Source of the DNA: Chloroflexota bacterium
Lineage (GTDB): Bacteria; Chloroflexota; Limnocylindria; Limnocylindrales; CSP1-4
DNA: 64,000 nt
Direction: 5' to 3'
Assembly: GCA_015478725.1 (NCBI GenBank)
Contig: JADMIG010000012.1
Coordinates: 1 to 64,000 of the forward strand
In this document: positions 60,266 to 64,000 of the stretch, piece by piece
Layout of the letters: each line of letters opens with the position of its first letter
How positions within the stretch are numbered: position 1 is the first letter of the stretch
Notes under the pieces: model-generated
Database searches by the model: none
Told to the model about the DNA's origin: nothing
Seen by the model: only the letters and a program-made list of their open reading frames with translations
Position numbers and translations under genes: made by a program

Positions 60266-61687
60266 CTACCTCCGGACGATCGGCCGGTGAGCGAGGTACT
60301 CGAGCACGTCGAGCTTCGTGACGACGCCCGCCGGCCGATCCACCCCCACCGCGATCACCGCAGACGCACCCTCCGAGAGGAGGGCGAAGGCCTCGTCGAG
60401 CGAGGCCGACAGGTCGATGAGCGGCAGCGGTCGATCCATCACCTCGCCGACGGTCCGCTCGACGACGGTCGGATCGCGGAAGGCCCGGTCGAGCAGGCCC
60501 TTCTCCGTGATCGACCCGACGATGCCGGCGATCGCCGAGCCTTCGGCCGCCTCCGAGACCGGCAGCTGGCTGATCCCGTACTCCTGCAGCAGCGCGATGG
60601 CGTCGCCGACGCGCTGCGTCGTCCGGGCAAGGACGAGGTCCGGGAGCGAGCCGGCATGGTGCCGGTCCGCGAGGAGGTCGCCGATGCGGACGACCGCGCC
60701 GGTCGTGTCGAGCAGGCCGTTCGAGCGCATCCACTCGTCGTTGTACAGCTTCGAGATGTAGCTCCGGCCGCCGTCCGGCAGGAGGACGACCATGACCGTC
60801 TCCGGTCCGGCGCCGGCGGCCGTGAGCTCGCGGGCGACCTCGAGGGCGGCAACGAGGGCGGTCCCGCACGACTCACCGGACAGGATCCCCTCCTCGCGCG
60901 TGAGCCGTCGGGCGGCGGCGAACGCGTCGCGGTCGCTCACGCGGACCCATCGGTCGACGACCGCCGGATCGTAGGTACCCGGGAGGAAGTCCTCGCCGAT
61001 GCCCTCCGTGAGGTACGGGCGAGCCGTGTCGCCGCTGAGGATGCTTCCCTCCGGGTCCGCCCCGACGACGGTGAGCGACGGGTTCCGAGCCTTGAGGAAG
61101 TGCGACGCGCCGGTGATCGTCCCGCCGGTGCCGACACTCGCGACGAAATGGCTGATCCGGCCGTCCGTCTGCTCCCAGATCTCGGGGCCGGTGGTCCGTT
61201 CGTGGGCGGCGGGATTCTCCGGGTTCCAGTACTGGTCCGGCTTGAACGCGCCGGGGATGTCGCGGGCGAGACGCGCAGCGACCGAGTAGTAGCTTTCCGG
61301 CGATTCGGGAGGGACGTTGGACGGGCACAGGACGACCTCCGCCCCGTACGCGCGAAGAAGCTGGCGCTTCTCGGTCGACTGCTTGTCCGCCATGACGAAG
61401 ATGCAGCGATACCCCTTGAGCGCGGCGGCGATCGCGAGGCCATGGCCGGTATTGCCGCTCGTCGGCTCGATGATCGTGCCGCCCGGGCGGAGGAGGCCGG
61501 CACGCTCGGCGGCTTCGATCATCGGCAGCCCGATCCGATCCTTCACCGATCCGCCGGGGTTGAGCATCTCGAGCTTGGCGAGCAGGAGCGGCTGACGCTC
61601 GAGCGGGCCGAGATCGCGGGTGACTCGGGTCAGCCGGACGAGGGGCGTATGGCCGACGAGCTCGACGATGGATCCGGCGTACTGCAT
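60266..61687 (-). CDS. Cystathionine beta-synthase with tandem CBS domains
   Basis: A 473-aa enzyme. The PLP fold has lysine in LNPGGSVKDRIG (~Lys 46), the phosphate loop SVGTGGTITGAS and GNTGHGLAIAAALKGY. The C-terminal ~135 residues are two CBS domains (MDRPLPLIDLSASLDEAFALL in the second) that could sense AdoMet or ATP, as in the eukaryotic-type enzyme. Reaction: homocysteine + serine to cystathionine. ATG 61687 gives MQYAGSIVELVGHTPLVRL, the normal N-terminus. Operon partner of the gamma-lyase-type gene downstream. Confidence 0.93.
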   Translation of the reverse strand: MQYAGSIVELVGHTPLVRLTRVTRDLGPLERQPLLLAKLEMLNPGGSVKDRIGLPMIEAAERAGLLRPGGTIIEPTSGNTGHGLAIAAALKGYRCIFVMADKQSTEKRQLLRAYGAEVVLCPSNVPPESPESYYSVAARLARDIPGAFKPDQYWNPENPAAHERTTGPEIWEQTDGRISHFVASVGTGGTITGASHFLKARNPSLTVVGADPEGSILSGDTARPYLTEGIGEDFLPGTYDPAVVDRWVRVSDRDAFAAARRLTREEGILSGESCGTALVAALEVARELTAAGAGPETVMVVLLPDGGRSYISKLYNDEWMRSNGLLDTTGAVVRIGDLLADRHHAGSLPDLVLARTTQRVGDAIALLQEYGISQLPVSEAAEGSAIAGIVGSITEKGLLDRAFRDPTVVERTVGEVMDRPLPLIDLSASLDEAFALLSEGASAVIAVGVDRPAGVVTKLDVLEYLAHRPIVRR

Positions 61688-62169
61688 CGCGGCGGAGTAT
61701 AGGTGGCGTCGACACCGGCAGCGGAGACGGCTGTCAGTGGCCGAGACGGCAGAGACGCGCCGGCGGCGCATCAGGCGACTGAGCGTCGCGGCGCGGCCGC
61801 CGTCGTGGCCGTCATCGAGGCACCGCTTCGGCGGGTGTGGCGCCGCTTCGGCGAACTCCCACCTGGTGGGCCCTATCCGAGTGCGAGGCGCAGGCGACCA
61901 GTGATCTCGACGATCGATCGCTGGATCTCGTGTTCCGGGCCGCCGCAACCACGCTCGTGGATGCGTCGCTGGCACCGGAACCGGCGTCGCCCGCTCGCCA
62001 CCCTGGGCCCGCGAGCGATCAGGACTCGGATACGACCCGTGAGGCGGGAGTACGCTCGGATCGGCCGGGGCGGCGACGACGGGCGACACCGGCGACAGAG
62101 CCGGGAGCCGAGCCGGTCCGCAGCGACGGATCTCCGAGCGCGGCCCGCCCCTGGGTTCCGGACGCAACC
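61688..62169. other. Gene-free 482-bp gap between the CBS gene and the acyltransferase
   Basis: Open frames run across it on the + strand (to 62758 and 63228), but their sequence is antisense to plsC in its greater part, with no protein character. I support no gene, RNA or terminator here. Promoter for the CBS operon must lie near its left end. Confidence 0.45.
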
Positions 62170-63015
62170 TCAGTCGGACCGATCGAGCCGACCGGGTCGG
62201 AGCAGCAGCCACGTCAGGCGACCGCGGAGGCGACGGGGACGGCCGGGCGGATCGTCCGTCCACGGGTGGAGCGCCGCGACGGCCGGGGCCAGGCGCAGGG
62301 CGAGCGCGTCGGTGAGCCGTCGTGCGAGATCGAATTCCTCGCGGCTGCCCTCCGGCGGCGAGGGCACCGGGCCGGACGACCCGAGCAGTTCCTCGAGGGA
62401 CGTCGCCGGCAGCACCCGCGACGCCATCCGCCGTCCGAGATACAGCTCCTCCGTGCCGGCCATCGCGAGCGGCACGACCGGCGTCCGGGTCCGGAGCGCG
62501 ATGATCGCCCACCCGATCCGGAACGTCCCGATACGTCCGGGCGGCCCGTTCACCGTCCCTTCCGGCATCTGGACGAACACACCGCCCCCGGCGATGACCG
62601 CCCGGGCGGACGCGACGTGCGCGTCGATGCCGACGCCCCCACGCCACACCGGCAGGAGGCCGCCCAGCCGATGGATGAGCGCTTCGCGGAAGCGCGACGT
62701 GAAGGTGGACGGTGCGCTGCCGAGGAACCAGGCCCGTGGTTCGGACGGGATCGCGTGAAGGACGAGGAAGGGATCCATCCAGCCTCGGTGGGCCGCCCCC
62801 ACGAGCAGGTATCCACCGGTGGGCAGGTGCACCTGACCGGACGTCCGGATCCGGAAGCGGAGGATGACGAACAGGATGAACCGGGCGAACAGGCGGACGA
62901 CCCGGTAGAGGACGGACGCCCGAGCCTCCGGGGGTCGACCGAGCCAGGCGAGCCCTTCGACGGCCCCGTCGGGCCTGGCCTCGGCGAGCGCTCGGGGAGC
63001 GAGCCTGCCGGACAT
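62170..63015 (-). CDS. PlsC-like 1-acylglycerol-3-phosphate acyltransferase
   Basis: About 281 aa from the ATG at 63015 (MSGRLAPRA). The catalytic H(X4)D is AAHRGWMDPF, the second block is PEGTVNGPPGRIGTFRIGWA (glycerol-3-phosphate-binding EGT), with VFVQMPEGTV before it. One membrane helix near residues 40-60 (LYRVVRLFARFILFVILRF). It would transfer an acyl chain to lysophosphatidic acid or a related acceptor. Its gene lies 82 bp from the lgt stop on the same strand, so the two membrane-lipid genes may be co-transcribed. Confidence 0.82.
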   Translation of the reverse strand: MSGRLAPRALAEARPDGAVEGLAWLGRPPEARASVLYRVVRLFARFILFVILRFRIRTSGQVHLPTGGYLLVGAAHRGWMDPFLVLHAIPSEPRAWFLGSAPSTFTSRFREALIHRLGGLLPVWRGGVGIDAHVASARAVIAGGGVFVQMPEGTVNGPPGRIGTFRIGWAIIALRTRTPVVPLAMAGTEELYLGRRMASRVLPATSLEELLGSSGPVPSPPEGSREEFDLARRLTDALALRLAPAVAALHPWTDDPPGRPRRLRGRLTWLLLRPGRLDRSD

Positions 63016-63097
63016 CGCGCGTCGCCGACGCGGACCGTCCACCGCGCGCACGGCGTTCGTGCCGGAGTCCGGTGTGCCGGAGTCCGGTGTCGGGCCG

Positions 63098-64000
63098 TCA
63101 GGCAGGCGCGGTCGCTCCTGGATCCACGCCCTCGCCGGCGAGCGGTGCAGCCGCAGCAGCGGCCGCGGCCCGCGCAGCATCGTCGACGGTCGCGAGCGTC
63201 GGCGCGACCCGCCCGCGGACCGCGATGACGACGAGGCCCGCAGCGATGAACAGCACCGAGAAGATCTGCGCGGTCGGGATCGAGAAGAACGTCCAGTTGT
63301 CCGCCCGCAGCGTTTCGAGCGTGTACCTCGTCACCCCATACCAGACGAAGAAGAAGCCGAGAAGCTGGCCCGTGTGGATGCGGGGGGCGAACCGGCGCGC
63401 GAGCCAGAGCAGGACGAGGAGTCCGGCGAGCCCGGACAGGGACTCATAGAGGAAGAGAGGCTGGAAGGCGGTCGTCGCGAACGGATACGTCGCGCAGGGG
63501 TACGCAACGATCCGGTGATCGCACTGGATCGCGATCCCCCACGGCAGGCTCGTCGGCGGGCCGTACAGCTCCTGGTTGAAGAAGTTGCCCCATCGCCCGA
63601 CCATCTGCATCGCGAACAGCCCGGGCGCGACGATGTCCGTCCACGTCCAGAACGACGCTCGCTTCCAGCGGGCATAGAGGAACGCCGCGATCGTCCCGGT
63701 GATCATCCCGCCGTAGACCCCGAGGCCGGTGTATGGCGGCAGGAAGACCTTGATCGGGTCCGACGCGTAGAGGTTCGACCACTGGTCGATGACGTGGTAC
63801 GCCCGGCCGCCGATGAGCGCCGCGACAGCGACGACGATGAGTCCGTTGGCGAGGAGATCCGCATCGTGGCCGCGCCGGCGCGCTTCGCTGGTCATGACGA
63901 AATACGCCACGGCGAGGCCGACCGCGTAGCCGATGCCGTACCAGAAGATCGTGAGGGGCCCGAGCTGGAGGGCGATCGGGTTCGGGGTGATGTCGATCAT
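63098..64000 (-). CDS. lgt: Prolipoprotein diacylglyceryl transferase
   Basis: A 300-aa, seven-helix enzyme that moves diacylglycerol from phosphatidylglycerol to the lipobox cysteine of lipoproteins such as the PstS of this window. The Lgt signature GRWGNFFNQELYG is complete (Arg and Asn present), with YGIGYAVGLAVAYFV, GGRAYHVIDQW, LGVYGGMITG and a conserved Arg near the C-terminal helix (VTRYTLETLR). An unusual low-complexity Ala-rich tail (~40 residues) ends the protein. The ATG is the last codon of the window at 63998-64000; MIDITPNPIAL is the usual N-terminus, so the gene is probably complete. Confidence 0.94.
   Translation of the reverse strand: MIDITPNPIALQLGPLTIFWYGIGYAVGLAVAYFVMTSEARRRGHDADLLANGLIVVAVAALIGGRAYHVIDQWSNLYASDPIKVFLPPYTGLGVYGGMITGTIAAFLYARWKRASFWTWTDIVAPGLFAMQMVGRWGNFFNQELYGPPTSLPWGIAIQCDHRIVAYPCATYPFATTAFQPLFLYESLSGLAGLLVLLWLARRFAPRIHTGQLLGFFFVWYGVTRYTLETLRADNWTFFSIPTAQIFSVLFIAAGLVVIAVRGRVAPTLATVDDAARAAAAAAAAPLAGEGVDPGATAPA

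Noticed and set aside
61837-63228. + strand open frame running from the gap into plsC and lgt
   Set aside because: Mostly antisense to two membrane-enzyme genes, low-complexity, no ribosome site.

Overview
The window is GC-rich DNA (roughly 70%) with dense genes, many 4-bp ATGA start/stop overlaps, frequent GTG starts and promoters lying very close to start codons. Gene content (polyphosphate genes, an 11-bp-periodic Pho box, an LLM flavin/F420-type oxidoreductase in a pyrimidine catabolic locus, prokaryote-type ProS, a cyclase-ATPase-TPR giant) fits a bacterium of the Chloroflexota (Limnocylindria/Ellin6529-like) or a similar high-GC lineage. This placement is inference only; no rRNA or tRNA gene was found.

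Layout. 1-4.4 kb is an accessory island: a truncated IS110-type transposase, a DNA methyltransferase fused to a restriction-endonuclease-like domain, a small membrane-anchored unknown protein, a four-copy 23-bp tandem repeat and a DUF4143-type ATPase. 4.5-11.3 kb holds a ligase-like protein without its catalytic lysine, a NatAB-like ABC exporter, a P-type ATPase, a DUF971 protein, a YbjQ-family protein and a small membrane protein.

11.3-30 kb is a phosphate super-locus. It contains ppk, a CYTH-CHAD protein, a Ppx/GppA phosphatase, a histone H1-like Lys/Ala repeat protein, pstSCAB-phoU behind a Pho-box array, sixA, an ArsB-like transporter, a stress protein, a glycerophosphodiesterase, phoR and phoP. 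A MerR regulator fused in frame to an arsenate reductase sits divergent from phoR, with a textbook MerR promoter that appears leaderless. ProS and a SnoaL-like protein also lie here. Phosphate uptake, polyphosphate storage and arsenate defence are thus physically linked.

30-36.4 kb is housekeeping: gltX coupled to a DtxR-type regulator, a J-domain membrane protein, asparaginase, upp and a HAD hydrolase. 36.4-51.1 kb looks like a reductive pyrimidine (uracil) catabolic region: an NMT1/THI5-type ABC importer with two permeases, a class III aminotransferase, beta-ureidopropionase, a 126-aa acidic unknown, an LLM oxidoreductase, dihydropyrimidinase and a CoA-acylating (methyl)malonate-semialdehyde dehydrogenase. 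No canonical dihydropyrimidine dehydrogenase is in the window, so the LLM enzyme is a candidate for that step. A secreted phosphodiester glycosidase and a PLP decarboxylase lie within this region.

51.3-64 kb has a degenerate Lgt paralogue, mdh, pckA, a 1205-residue adenylate cyclase/ATPase/TPR protein, reverse transsulfuration genes (CBS, cystathionine gamma-lyase/synthase), a PlsC-like acyltransferase and a canonical Lgt whose start codon is the last codon of the window. All functions are assigned from motifs and remembered family features; no database search was run.
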